Below, piece after piece: positions 43,237-52,829 of a stretch of 64,000 bases of DNA. Below the pieces are notes generated by a model, which saw nothing but the letters and a program-made list of their open reading frames with translations, was not told the origin of the DNA and did not search any database. The DNA lies in assembly GCA_023392595.1 (NCBI GenBank), contig JAEVYU010000055.1:47183-111182 (forward strand). The letters are read 5' to 3'. The position numbers and the translations under genes are program-made. Origin of the DNA: Bacillota bacterium. Lineage in GTDB: Bacteria; Bacillota; UBA4882; UBA8346. How positions within the stretch are numbered: the stretch's first letter is position 1; every line of letters begins with the position of its first letter.

Positions 43237-43833
43237 ATGGCAAAGAGATTGACAAGCCGGTCAAAACAGGCCTTATGTACAAAAAAAAGGATTTATCAGG
43301 ACGGAGTCAAACTTATCGAGAAATATGGATATGAAAATGTGACTGTCGATCAAATTGCCAAAAAGGCGGGAGTTTCGGTTGGCACCTATTATCATTACTT
43401 TCAGTCGAAGTTTGACTTGTTTGTTGAGATTTACCGACATGGTGATGAGTATTTTAAGATGAAAGTCCCGGAGTTGCTTGGTGAGCATAAAACTTGTTCT
43501 GCAAGAGTAATAGCTTATTTTGCCCTGTATGCGCAACTCGCTATCAATGATGGGATAGAGATGGTTCGTAATTTATATGTACCCACCAATAAGATGTTTC
43601 TAACCCACGGCCGGGCGATGCAGGATTTGTTGACTGAAATATTAAGAGAAGGTCAGGCAGGGGGGGAAATCTCCGCCGTTGAAGCTCCGGAAAAAATCAC
43701 TGAAAAACTTTTTCTGGCAGCCCGGGGCGTGATCTTTGACTGGAGTCTCCATGATGGCGAAAATGATATTATCGCTGCTATGGAAGATATGATACAGCGT
43801 TTGATTGGTAGTTACCTTCTCCAACCCCAATAA
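43237..43833 (+). CDS. TetR/AcrR-family regulator
   Basis: This 198-aa regulator has an N-terminal helix-turn-helix (VTVDQIAKKAGVSVGTYYHYFQSKFDLF, about 31-58) and a helical ligand domain. AAGGAGG precedes the ATG. It follows the enoate-reductase-type gene on the same strand and may respond to its substrate. A strong terminator follows. Confidence 0.88.
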   Translation: MAKRLTSRSKQALCTKKRIYQDGVKLIEKYGYENVTVDQIAKKAGVSVGTYYHYFQSKFDLFVEIYRHGDEYFKMKVPELLGEHKTCSARVIAYFALYAQLAINDGIEMVRNLYVPTNKMFLTHGRAMQDLLTEILREGQAGGEISAVEAPEKITEKLFLAARGVIFDWSLHDGENDIIAAMEDMIQRLIGSYLLQPQ

Positions 43834-43870
43834 ATTGGATAAAAGGGTCCAAAAAAAACGCTACAATTTT

Positions 43871-43912
43871 AACGTGGTTAGGGAATCACCTTAGCCACGT
43901 TTATTTTTTATT
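43871..43912 (+). terminator. Intrinsic terminator after the tetR gene
   Basis: AACGTGGTTAGG and CCTTAGCCACGTT pair with G-U tolerance over a short loop, followed by TTATTTTTTATT. Confidence 0.85.
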
Positions 43913-43936
43913 CTACTTGAAATATAATCAATTTCA

Positions 43937-43954
43937 TATATAATTAATTATATA
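43937..43954. promoter_or_regulatory. Perfect 18-bp palindrome, probable PadR operator
   Basis: TATATAATTAATTATATA is a perfect palindrome 31 nt before the PadR start and overlaps its likely promoter, as expected for autoregulation. Confidence 0.6.
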
Positions 43955-43985
43955 GGTAAGACATTACATCAGGAAGGAGAAAATT

Positions 43986-44531
43986 ATGTCTCTTAAACAT
44001 GCCTTGCTAGGTTTTTTAAATTATGAGAGCATGACCGGCTATCAATTAAAACAGTATTTTGACGAATCGGTCCGTAATTTTTGGAATGCCAGCCTAAGCC
44101 AGATTTATCCTACATTGAACCAGATGAAAGAGGAGGGATTGCTTACCCTGGAAGTCAAATATCAAGACTCATCTCCCAACGCTAAGATTTATCATATTAC
44201 TGAACAAGGGCGGGCCGAACTTTTAAGATGGCTGGCTGAACCGATGGAACCCCAGCCCCATCGCAGTGCTTTTCTGATTAAGATTTTTTTTGGCGCCGAC
44301 ATTGATAAAGAACAAATTCTCACACAGCTTAGGGACCGTTTGCAACGGGCGGAACAGGAACTTGAGAACCGGCGTCAAATGATGACCGATCTGTTTCAAA
44401 AATTTTCAACTGAAAATGGGTTTAGCCGGAAAGCATTATTTTGGAGTCTGACGGTGGACTTTGGTATCAAGAGTGAAGAAGCCACGGTTGCCTGGTACAA
44501 AGAATCGATTCAAAAATTGGAAGCCCTTTGA
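43986..44531 (+). CDS. PadR-family transcriptional regulator
   Basis: This 181-aa protein has the PadR winged helix (residues 1-85: LLGFLNYESMTGYQLKQYF, then FWNASLSQIYPTLNQMKEEGLL) and the Vir-like C-terminal dimer domain (about 95-175). AAGGAG precedes the ATG. The next genes, an interrupted flavodoxin-like reductase and a VC0807-type membrane protein, follow on the same strand, and it probably controls them. Confidence 0.9.
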   Translation: MSLKHALLGFLNYESMTGYQLKQYFDESVRNFWNASLSQIYPTLNQMKEEGLLTLEVKYQDSSPNAKIYHITEQGRAELLRWLAEPMEPQPHRSAFLIKIFFGADIDKEQILTQLRDRLQRAEQELENRRQMMTDLFQKFSTENGFSRKALFWSLTVDFGIKSEEATVAWYKESIQKLEAL

Positions 44532-44550
44532 ATTAGATATAGGAGATGAT

Positions 44551-45294
44551 ATGGAAATGAGAGTTGTTGCTATCAATGGAAGCCCCCGGGGCCGGGATGG
44601 AAATACCGAGCGGATACTGGAACCTTTTTTAGAGGGAACCCGGGATGCCGGAGCCGAAGTTGAAACGATTTATTTGAAAGACAAAAAGATTAACCATTGT
44701 CTGGGCTGTTTTTCGTGTTGGGTAAAAACACCGGGTGTTTGCGTGCATCATGATGATATGCCGGAAATATTGGAAAAAGTAATTGCCGCAGATATGTTGG
44801 TGTATGCCACACCGCTATACTGTTATTCCGTTACTGGCATGATGAAGGATTTTTTGGATCGCAACATTCCTCTATTGACAGCGGCAATTCAATTATAAGA
44901 TGGCCGCTATTGCCATGACCCGCGCCGTGAGCGGAAAATAGCCAGGAAAAGAGTACTCATTTCAAACTGCGGTTTTCCCGGCGCCGATAATTTTTCGGGA
45001 TTGCTGGAAACATTTAAAATCATGACCAGAGAGGGTCTCAATGCCGCCATACTTTGCAGCCAAGGGGGAGCTTTAGGGAATCAGAATTTGCAAGAACAAT
45101 GGCAGCCCTATTTTGGGGCTGTACAAAGAGCTGGTAGAGAAGTTGTTAACCAGAGTTATATCGAAACAGCCACACAAAGGCTTCTTGAACAAGAATTTTT
45201 AGCTCCTCAGCAATATCAGCATATGGTTAACGCGGGATGGCAGACGGCCATGGGCGGGCAACCGCGACAAGGAGGTGGAAATCATGGAAAATGA
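44551..45294 (+). pseudogene. NADPH-dependent FMN reductase family gene with an in-frame stop
   Basis: The frame starts MEMRVVAINGSPRGRDGNTERIL, a flavodoxin-like reductase with CLGCFSCW and TPLYCYSVTGMMKDFLDR. It meets TAA at 44896-44898. Reading on in the same frame gives DGRYCHDPRRERK, KRVLISNCGFPG and an ordinary C-terminal half to 45294. One base change (for example CAA, GAA or AAA to TAA) explains it. It is either a fresh nonsense mutation, a sequencing error or, less likely, readthrough. The N-terminal half alone lacks part of the fold. Confidence 0.8.
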
Positions 45295-45931
45295 TGAAAA
45301 CACAAATTCACGACCGGGTTCATCTTTCCTTAAAAATATTCTCAACCATGAATTTATCATCAGCGCCATCGTGCCTTTAGTTATTTTTTATATTTTTAAT
45401 CATTTTAAAATGAGGCTAAATGGAATTATTCTTTCGGGATGTTGGTGCGTATGCGTCGTGGTTGTTAAGTTGGTTCGGGAACATAAACTGAATGTCATTG
45501 CATTGCTTGCCGGAGTCTTTTCGGCTGTAGGACTAGTCGGAACTATCATTTCCCGCAACCCATCTTTTTACTTAATATCACCCATTGTGATTGATATTTT
45601 ATACGCATTGATTTTTCTCGGTTCTTTATTTACTTCAAGGCCATTCATACAAATTATTGCCGAGGATTCTCATATTGCGTTATTTTCCGATGAGTTCCGG
45701 CGAACCCGCAAGTATAAATCGGCCTGGAGAATCCTCACTGCGGCCTGGGGGATTCTTAACATAACGCAGGCTTTGTTGCGGGTGGTTTTACTACATTCAG
45801 TGTCCATGGGGCTTTATTATTCCATTAATACTATTTATAGCCATATCTCCAGTCCTTTATTGCTGGGTTTCTCCTACATTTTCCCCAGATGGTATTGGAG
45901 ACGTTGTAAAGTCCCAGAAAAACTATCATAG
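45284..45931 (+). CDS. VC0807-type membrane protein
   Basis: This 215-aa protein has five to six transmembrane helices and the family stretch SRPFIQIIAEDSHIALFSDE, then RKYKSAWRILTAAWGILNI. The group is widespread and uncharacterised; a distant likeness to septation protein A has been noted for it. The ATG at 45284 is 8 nt after GGAGG and overlaps the end of the interrupted reductase by 11 nt, so they are one unit under PadR. Confidence 0.75.
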   Translation: MENDENTNSRPGSSFLKNILNHEFIISAIVPLVIFYIFNHFKMRLNGIILSGCWCVCVVVVKLVREHKLNVIALLAGVFSAVGLVGTIISRNPSFYLISPIVIDILYALIFLGSLFTSRPFIQIIAEDSHIALFSDEFRRTRKYKSAWRILTAAWGILNITQALLRVVLLHSVSMGLYYSINTIYSHISSPLLLGFSYIFPRWYWRRCKVPEKLS

Positions 45932-46068
45932 CGGTATTTCGTTGTTTTGTTAAAAAAATGTAAACAATAGAAAATGAATCACGAATTTACCATATGGGTG
46001 TGATAGAATGAGTCCAGTTTTTGAAAACAAAAAACAGCAACATTATCTTCTACAATGGAGTAACGACA

Positions 46069-46698
46069 ATGGGAAAAATCTGTTTACTTATTTTTACTGC
46101 GATAATTTTATCAATCGCCGCTCCGGCAAATGCTTATGGCTACCTGGAGAGTCGGGATACCCAACCCGAAGTTGAACTGGAATATTTCGCTCCTCTCCAT
46201 GAAAAGGACCGTGATATTAAGACCGTATCCCTCAATCTACAAAAAGTAAATTATGCCGATGACTTTGTATCGGTTCATTACGGGTTAACCGTTACCCGAG
46301 CCTGGGGCGACATGACCCGCAGGGGTGTTTATAGTACCTGCGATGCTTGGGGCATTGGGCCGAGTGGCCTGATTCGTCTGCGGTTAATGGGGATGAACTT
46401 TCTGGGTTATAGCGGAGGAGATGTCATCGAACTTTCTTTGGATATGAGTGGAGCCGTGATCTTTTGGAACAAGAATTTTCCTACCAATGGTGACTTTTAT
46501 GATTTTATGTGGCAATTTGGGCCCAAATTAAGTTGCCTAATCGGAGAACGGACGGTATTGAATATCGGTTACAAAATCATGCATGTTTCAAACGGGCAAT
46601 GGGAATGGCATGATTTCAAAACGGATTTCAAGGCCACGGAACATAACCCTTCTTGGAATGCAAAGGGAATTACCGTTACGATTGTAACATATTTTTGA
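46069..46698 (+). CDS. PagL-like lipid A deacylase (acyloxyacyl hydrolase family)
   Basis: This 209-aa protein has a signal peptide (MGKICLLIFTAIILSIAAPANA), then amphipathic strands as in an outer-membrane beta-barrel. The C-terminal active-site region GYKIMHVSNGQ (His and Ser two apart) is followed by HNPSWNAKGITV and ends in an aromatic residue (TYF), as outer-membrane barrels do. PagL removes the 3-O acyl chain of lipid A. The ATG at 46069 follows TGGAG by 8 nt. Its presence suggests that the host makes lipopolysaccharide. Confidence 0.75.
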   Translation: MGKICLLIFTAIILSIAAPANAYGYLESRDTQPEVELEYFAPLHEKDRDIKTVSLNLQKVNYADDFVSVHYGLTVTRAWGDMTRRGVYSTCDAWGIGPSGLIRLRLMGMNFLGYSGGDVIELSLDMSGAVIFWNKNFPTNGDFYDFMWQFGPKLSCLIGERTVLNIGYKIMHVSNGQWEWHDFKTDFKATEHNPSWNAKGITVTIVTYF

Positions 46699-46813
46699 AG
46701 ACTAACTGATTTCCATTGGTTTTTGAACGTGGCTAGTTATGTGTAAAATTAACTGTTCTATTTTTACGGAGTGGTGCTGTGATTGATTTGGGTTAATTGT
46801 ATGATCCTTAAAC

Positions 46814-48145
46814 CTATGCCTTACATAAAGCCCAAGCTTGTGACGGCCGATCTTTTAAATAACCGCGCAACCAATTCCATTGGGGGTTTCTTTCCAAGAA
46901 CTCTTCTGCATCGAACGGCTCGCCACAGGCCCGGCCGAAGCGGGCCCAAAAACTAAAATTCCTGGCCAGTTCACTGCAGGTCACTTTACCATCGAAAGCC
47001 CCGGAGGGACGAAAAGGCGGTGTTCCGGACAGCCCTGTGAATTCGGCCGGATCCACATCGGCATGCCCGCAAATTGTGCGCATACTGGGATGGTTCGTTA
47101 ATTTCCAATATACATCGTAGTGATCGGATAACATCCCGATGGCAATAGCGGTATCGATGTTGCCATAGTTATCCTTCATTAGCTTTTCCCACCGCACTCT
47201 TCGTGCGCCGGTACTACGGATATCCAGGTATCCGGTGGAACTGCACTCCAGGTTCCGGATGCGGGGATCTTCGGGTGCATTGAATCCGCTATAATATCCG
47301 TTTTTGGTTTTGGTAAGGTTAGTATATTCAACCCCCTGTTCGAAACGGGCAATTTCATTCGTTTTAATGTCTCCTAACAACCAGCTGTTGGCATAACCCC
47401 CATTGTTGTTTTCCTCCATTAACTTGACCCAATGGTCGATATTCTCTCCATATTGCATGGCTCTACGAACTCTAAAAAATTCGGGCGCCGCATCTTCCTT
47501 AAAATGTTTGAATCCGGCAATGGTGGTTTCAGTGCCGATGATTCCAGCTCCGGTAATAAAAAAGTCGGTGAAACTGTCAATATAACCCGGTCCCGACTGC
47601 ATGAACATTCGGGAGCCTTCGGAAGGCGCAATATCCAGGATGATATTCATATGTTGGCCGATGACGAATTGATCCCATGAGTTATGAGCCATGACAATAC
47701 CATGGGTCCGAGTGGCTGCACCGGTAGCGATAAAGGCGCTACAATGCTGTTTCTCTAAAATATCCTCCCGTTTTTTTTGGGCTTTTGGCCACCAGTAATT
47801 GACCAATTCCATATAACCGTTCCAGGCCAGGATTTCCTCAAAAGAAGTCCCAATTCCGGCAGCAACAGCTCCATCTGCAATACCGCGCATTTCCTCAATG
47901 AACTCTCTATCGATATGAGGAGTAAATATTTGATCCGCGGCATCAACGAAGAAAGTCCATTCTTTACCGGTATTGTGCAGTGTAATATGTTTGAGGGTTC
48001 TTAAAACGCTTCCGATTTCGGGAGCCAGTAAATACCCATGTTGATAACCGCGTTCGTAAGGAGCTCCTTCAATGTGAAGCTGGACCCAGCCGTTTTTTTG
48101 GAAACGGGAGGCGTTTTGCAGGTTTTTTTGGGATCCGTTCATCAT
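46814..48145 (-). CDS. C45-type Ntn-hydrolase (phospholipase B-like/acyltransferase family)
   Basis: This 443-aa protein resembles phospholipase B-like and C45 autoproteolytic acyltransferases. Cleavage would expose a nucleophile Cys in KQHCSAFIATG (about residue 135), followed by MAHNSWDQF, where Asn and Asp are typical of the family. It has no signal peptide, so it acts in the cytoplasm. The substrate may be an acyl amide or lipid. It is transcribed alone, convergent with the PagL-like gene. Confidence 0.78.
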   Translation of the reverse strand: MMNGSQKNLQNASRFQKNGWVQLHIEGAPYERGYQHGYLLAPEIGSVLRTLKHITLHNTGKEWTFFVDAADQIFTPHIDREFIEEMRGIADGAVAAGIGTSFEEILAWNGYMELVNYWWPKAQKKREDILEKQHCSAFIATGAATRTHGIVMAHNSWDQFVIGQHMNIILDIAPSEGSRMFMQSGPGYIDSFTDFFITGAGIIGTETTIAGFKHFKEDAAPEFFRVRRAMQYGENIDHWVKLMEENNNGGYANSWLLGDIKTNEIARFEQGVEYTNLTKTKNGYYSGFNAPEDPRIRNLECSSTGYLDIRSTGARRVRWEKLMKDNYGNIDTAIAIGMLSDHYDVYWKLTNHPSMRTICGHADVDPAEFTGLSGTPPFRPSGAFDGKVTCSELARNFSFWARFGRACGEPFDAEEFLERNPQWNWLRGYLKDRPSQAWALCKA

Positions 48146-48309
48146 GAACCGCCTTTCTGATAGAAACTTGGAAGATATTCCATGATATTCAAAATAAAAA
48201 TATTTGGTTATCAGGATATTTATTTAGTAATTTTTTTATACGATATAAAAGGATTTAAGCCTTGCCAATCGAATGAACTATATTTTAAAAATAAGGTTGG
48301 TGAAGAATA

Positions 48310-49662
48310 ATGGAAAATAATCCTACTTTTATTCGCAATTTGTGTCAACTCTATTTAGCCCATAATCAGATCAATCCGCAAAGTTATGATAATGATAAGA
48401 TTAAACGGGGACTCCGAAATTCCGACGGTACGGGAGTTGTGGCGGGGATTACCCTGATTGGAAATGTTCATGGTTATTTGCTGAATGAAGGCGAAAAGAT
48501 GCCGGTGGAAGGAAAATTAACCTACCGCGGCATTGATGTCGAAGAAATCGTCACCAGTTGCGAGAATGAAAACCGGTTCGGTTTTGAGGAAGTGGCCTTT
48601 CTTTTATTGTTTGGCTGTTTGCCGACGAAGTGCCAATTGGATGAGTTTCTCGATATATTGGGAGAGCTCCGGCATTTACCGGAAAACTTTACCGAAGATA
48701 TGTTGATCAAGGCTCCCAGCAAAGATATTATGAATAAGCTCGCTCAAGCGACGCTGGCACTTTATTCCTATGATGGAAATCCCGACGATACATCCCTGGA
48801 AAATGTTTTGCGTCAAAGCATGGAGTTAATAGCCCGTTTTCCAATCATCGTGGCGCATGCCTTTCAAGTCAAAAAGCGCTACTATGACATGGAGAGTATG
48901 TATATTCATTTTCCCAAGGAAAATTTGTCGACTGCCGAAAATTTTTTACGGACCATCCGCCCCACCAAAAGCTATTCGATGGCAGAAGCCAGATTAATGG
49001 ATCTTGCCCTGATACTCCATGCCGAACACGGCGGGGGAAATAATTCCGCTTTCGCCTCCCGACTGCTGTCTTCAACGGGAACGGATACCTATTCAGCCAT
49101 CGCTGCGGCGATTGGTTCCCTAAAAGGCCCAAAGCACGGCGGGGCCAATTCCAAAGTGGTTTCGATGATTGACGACATAAAAGCCCACGTTAATAACTGG
49201 CAGGATGATAAGGAAGTCCGGAATTATCTCATAAAAATTTTAAGTAAGGAAGCCGGAGACCGGAGTGGTCTAATTTATGGCATGGGCCACGCCATCTACA
49301 CCCTTTCCGACCCGCGGGCGGTCCTTTTAAAACGGAGTGCCCGTAAACTGGCGGAAGAGAAGGGCGTATTGGATGAATTTATGTTGATTGACGCGGTGGA
49401 AAGACTTACTCCGGATGTTATGGCTGAGATGAAGGGAGATGCGAAAGCTATTTGCGCCAATGTGGATTTATATTCCGGTTTTGTCTATCAGATGCTGAAC
49501 ATTCCCCAGGAGTTATATACGGCGATTTTCGCGATCTCGAGGATTGTCGGATGGTCGGCTCACCGGATTGAGGAGATTACCAGTTGTGGGAGAATTATTC
49601 GGCCTGCTTATAAAAGTATCGTACCATCTTCAAAATATATCCCGGTTGACGAGAGAAAATGA
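48310..49662 (+). CDS. Citrate synthase (type II-like, 450 aa)
   Basis: This enzyme condenses acetyl-CoA with oxaloacetate. Catalytic residues fit HAEHGGGNNSAFASR (His, about 237-251), GPKHGGANSKVV (His) and GHAIYTLSDPRA (His and Arg), with an Asp in the late helix. The N-terminal third (about 1-60) is extended relative to short citrate synthases, as in several clostridial enzymes. It could supply 2-oxoglutarate for glutamate and, in this host, for homocitrate synthesis by NifV. Confidence 0.92.
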   Translation: MENNPTFIRNLCQLYLAHNQINPQSYDNDKIKRGLRNSDGTGVVAGITLIGNVHGYLLNEGEKMPVEGKLTYRGIDVEEIVTSCENENRFGFEEVAFLLLFGCLPTKCQLDEFLDILGELRHLPENFTEDMLIKAPSKDIMNKLAQATLALYSYDGNPDDTSLENVLRQSMELIARFPIIVAHAFQVKKRYYDMESMYIHFPKENLSTAENFLRTIRPTKSYSMAEARLMDLALILHAEHGGGNNSAFASRLLSSTGTDTYSAIAAAIGSLKGPKHGGANSKVVSMIDDIKAHVNNWQDDKEVRNYLIKILSKEAGDRSGLIYGMGHAIYTLSDPRAVLLKRSARKLAEEKGVLDEFMLIDAVERLTPDVMAEMKGDAKAICANVDLYSGFVYQMLNIPQELYTAIFAISRIVGWSAHRIEEITSCGRIIRPAYKSIVPSSKYIPVDERK

Positions 49663-49717
49663 GGAATAAAAGCTGTATATCGGTAATGTTTTCTTGTTAA
49701 ATTCAAAACTGACCCAG

Positions 49718-49757
49718 CTGGAAAAGAAAACCGCTTCTTTCCAGCGTATTTTTTTTT
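49718..49757 (+). terminator. Intrinsic terminator after citrate synthase
   Basis: CTGGAAAAGAA and TTCTTTCCAG form the stem, followed after four bases by nine T. Confidence 0.8.
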
Positions 49758-49833
49758 ACTTCGCAGATGCTATGGATGAGGTTATGGAGATGATTTTGGT
49801 CATGATAGGAAATTGTTGAAAGGGAGAGGAACA

Positions 49834-50100
49834 ATGCCGAACAGTATTCAACGGGATGTATTCAAACTTGAGAATGATCACAGCGCGGTTCGATTTGGTG
49901 CGAGATTTGTGGAAACGGAGGGTTTGGAAGAAAAGTGGTCCGGTACGATTCCGGAGATACCGGAAATTGATAAAAGTGAATTAATCGGGAAAGTTATTAC
50001 CAATTCCGAGGGAAAAGAATATAAACTGAACCGGTTTAGTGCGGGAGACCCGGAAGAAGAATACGACCATCATCAATATTTTTGGATTGAAAGCATATAA
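49834..50100 (+). CDS. Small acidic hypothetical protein
   Basis: This 88-aa protein starts MPNSIQRDVFKLENDHSAVR and is rich in Glu and Asp, with no known motif, signal peptide or membrane segment. A GGGAGAGG site lies 7 nt before the ATG at 49834, and a terminator follows, so it is a real single-gene unit. Function unknown. Confidence 0.65.
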   Translation: MPNSIQRDVFKLENDHSAVRFGARFVETEGLEEKWSGTIPEIPEIDKSELIGKVITNSEGKEYKLNRFSAGDPEEEYDHHQYFWIESI

Positions 50101-50149
50101 GTTCATGGATAGTGGTGTGGATGGACCAAAGATATGAAATAAAACAGGT

Positions 50150-50193
50150 AGGCATGGCGGAATAACCATAACGCCCTGCCTCTTTGTTTTTTA
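50150..50193 (+). terminator. Intrinsic terminator after the small acidic protein
   Basis: AGGCATGGCG and CGCCCTGCCT pair with one mismatch over a 12-nt loop, followed by CTTTGTTTTTT. Confidence 0.75.
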
Positions 50194-50254
50194 TCAAGTA
50201 TTCCACTCCTCATCAGTTAATCCCAAAATATCAGGAATACTCTTTAAGAATAAA

Positions 50255-51181
50255 TTACAGCGGTGAATTTATAAGATTTTTTCTATATTGCGAAGGAGAA
50301 GAATGCCGGTATTTTTTAAACACCCGGCAAAAATAGTTGGTATCATTGAAGCCTGATGCCAAAGCAATTTCAGTGATATTGAGATCACTTTCCCACAGTA
50401 ACTTCAATGCGTTATTGATGCGTAATTGATGAAGATAATCACCGGCGGACTTCCCGGTCAGTTCTTTGAAAAGTCGGCAAAAATGGTATTTGCTGATACA
50501 CGCCATACTGGCCAATTGTTCTATCGTAATGGGTTCGCGGTAATGACTATCCAGAAAATCTAAAATCTTTTGAAACCTTCTTACATTTTTCATGATACCG
50601 GAATGCTCTTTTTCGCTGTAGATCCTCTCCAAATAACCTCTAAGCAGTAACACCACCAGTTCATAAGCTAAAGCTTTGATTGCCAGTTCGTATCCTGCTT
50701 TTTGGGATGTATATTCGGCAATCATTTTTTTTACGCAACGAATGATATTTCCATCGTTTTGCACCAAGTTTTTAAAGGAGATTTGGTTTTGAATCAATGG
50801 GGTGATGTATTTGGTTTGGCAGGAATCGATTTGATTGCTTAAAAGAAATGAAAAATCAATGCGGATCATGTAACAAACCAGTATTGCACCGAGGTTCTCT
50901 CCATAATGTAATTCATTGCCGTTTATTACCGCCAAATCTCCGGGCTTTACCTGGAAAGAACGGGAATTACATCCGATCAACGCCTCCCCGGATAGAAAAT
51001 AAATAAGTTGCAGATGCTCATGCCAATGCTGGCTAAAAATGGGACCGAGTCCTTCAAATTTACGTTTGAAAACATCAACCGGAAAAGTTTGATCCGGCAT
51101 CTTTTTGTAATGATATAATCCTATGTTCGGCATGGTATACTCCATAGCAAGAATGTGCTGGTTTTGAGCAAGATGATTCAT
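50255..51181 (-). CDS. AraC-family transcriptional regulator with cupin domain
   Basis: This protein of about 308 aa has an N-terminal cupin-like sensing domain (HWHEHLQLIYFLSGEALIG, LAVINGNELHYGE) and a C-terminal pair of AraC helix-turn-helices (IEQLASMACISKYHFCRLFKELTGKSAGDYL and ITEIALASGFNDTNYFCRVFKKYRHSSPSQYR). The start is uncertain: ATG 51181 has an AGGAAG 13 nt upstream, while ATG 51145 has no site. It diverges from an MFS drug/solute exporter, its likely target. Confidence 0.88.
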   Translation of the reverse strand: MNHLAQNQHILAMEYTMPNIGLYHYKKMPDQTFPVDVFKRKFEGLGPIFSQHWHEHLQLIYFLSGEALIGCNSRSFQVKPGDLAVINGNELHYGENLGAILVCYMIRIDFSFLLSNQIDSCQTKYITPLIQNQISFKNLVQNDGNIIRCVKKMIAEYTSQKAGYELAIKALAYELVVLLLRGYLERIYSEKEHSGIMKNVRRFQKILDFLDSHYREPITIEQLASMACISKYHFCRLFKELTGKSAGDYLHQLRINNALKLLWESDLNITEIALASGFNDTNYFCRVFKKYRHSSPSQYRKNLINSPL

Positions 51182-51280
51182 GAAAAAGAATGATCTTCCT
51201 ATTATAATAAGCCTAATCAGCCGGGCTGTAAATATCAATATAGTTCCTATAGTAGTGAAGGGGAAGGTGAATCAGGAAAC

Positions 51281-52756
51281 ATGCAAAAAGTTGAGCCTTG
51301 TGGAAATCAAGCCAAATGGATCACTTTATTTGTGGTTGTGACAATGTCGTTTATGTCCTGTCTGGATTCAAGTATTGTGAATGTTGCGTTACCGGTTATG
51401 ACTAAAGAACTGGGGGTATCGATATCGTCAATTGAATGGGTGATTGTAAGTTATTTAATGATTATCTGCTCGACGCTTTTAATATTTGGCAGATTGGGAG
51501 ATATGATTGGCAAGTCAAGGGTATTTAAATTGGGTATGGTTTTGTTTACCATCGGTTCCTTCTTGTGTGGGATAAGTCGTTCTTTAACCATACTTATTAC
51601 ATGCAGGGTTATTCAAGGTGTTGGGGCTTCAGCTTATATGGCCAATAATCAAGGAATTATTACTCAAACATTTCCTAGTATCGAACGGGGTAAAGCATTG
51701 GGCGTTTTGGCCGCAGCCGTTGCTCTTGGTACGATGATTGGACCTCCACTGGGAGGCTTGATCATTTCGGTCTTGCACTGGAATTATATTTTTCTCATCA
51801 ATGTGCCTATCGGAATCATCGCGCTATTCTTTGGCTTTAAAATACTGCCGAAGAATGAAAAAACTGATGAAAAAATTGATCTAGCCGGAGCGGTTTTGCT
51901 CTTTGCGGCTACGGTAATTCTTTTTGGCTCCTTGATTACGGGGCAAAAGACGGGGTACGGCAATCCATTGATTATCTTTGCGGTTATCTTAGCGATTACG
52001 CTGATCGTTTGGTTTATCCGGCAGGAAGTGAAACAAATTCAACCTCTTCTGGAACTGAAAATATTTAAAAATCAAATCTTTTCATTAAGCTTGATTTGTG
52101 CTTTTATTTCTTTCATTTGCATCAGCGCTTCTATTATTATACTACCGTTTTATTTGCAAAATACTCTTAAAATATCTCCGGCAAATGCAGGATTGTTTAT
52201 GATGATCTCTCCGCTGATTGTAATGATTCTTTCTCCGATATCGGGTGTGATTTCGGATAAAATCGGTTCCGAATTATTGACATTTATTGGATTATTGGCC
52301 ATGACCGGTGGTTTTATGTTGATGTCATTTCTTAATGAATATTCATTATTGGGACTGGCCGCAATTTTTGTAGCAGTAATGGCAATCGGACAAGGTTTGT
52401 TTCAACCGGCGAATAATTCTCTCATTATGTCCGCCGTGCTCAAAAACAAGCTTGGTATTGCCGGCAGTGTCAATTCACTGGTGAGGAATCTGGGGCAAAT
52501 CATGGGAGTAGCACTTGCGACTACAATTTTATACAGCTTCATGAGTAATAAACTCCATCATCGCGTTTTTGATTATGTTGCCGGTCGCGATGATGTTTTC
52601 ATTTATGGTATGCGACATGTTTATAGGGCCTTGGTGGTCATTTGCTTTATCGGCGCGTTATTAACCTTTTTCGGGTTATACCATAACAGGTACGTAAAAA
52701 ACCGCGTCAATAAAGTAACAGGGGATGCGAATCATGAAAATTGTAACGTTGGTTAA
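51281..52756 (+). CDS. MFS transporter, DHA2 (14-helix, EmrB/QacA) family
   Basis: This 491-aa membrane protein has about 14 hydrophobic segments. It has motif D1/A (LDSSIVNVALPVM and GRLGDMIGKSRVFKLG) and motif C of drug exporters in helix 5 (ALGTMIGPPLGGLI). It probably exports a toxic compound by proton antiport. It diverges from the AraC regulator. Confidence 0.9.
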   Translation: MQKVEPCGNQAKWITLFVVVTMSFMSCLDSSIVNVALPVMTKELGVSISSIEWVIVSYLMIICSTLLIFGRLGDMIGKSRVFKLGMVLFTIGSFLCGISRSLTILITCRVIQGVGASAYMANNQGIITQTFPSIERGKALGVLAAAVALGTMIGPPLGGLIISVLHWNYIFLINVPIGIIALFFGFKILPKNEKTDEKIDLAGAVLLFAATVILFGSLITGQKTGYGNPLIIFAVILAITLIVWFIRQEVKQIQPLLELKIFKNQIFSLSLICAFISFICISASIIILPFYLQNTLKISPANAGLFMMISPLIVMILSPISGVISDKIGSELLTFIGLLAMTGGFMLMSFLNEYSLLGLAAIFVAVMAIGQGLFQPANNSLIMSAVLKNKLGIAGSVNSLVRNLGQIMGVALATTILYSFMSNKLHHRVFDYVAGRDDVFIYGMRHVYRALVVICFIGALLTFFGLYHNRYVKNRVNKVTGDANHENCNVG

Positions 52757-52829
52757 AGTATTCGGGTCACTGCACCGGGGTGGAGGTTTTTCACAATTGT
52801 AAACCCCACTTTAAAACGGCTCCAAAAAC

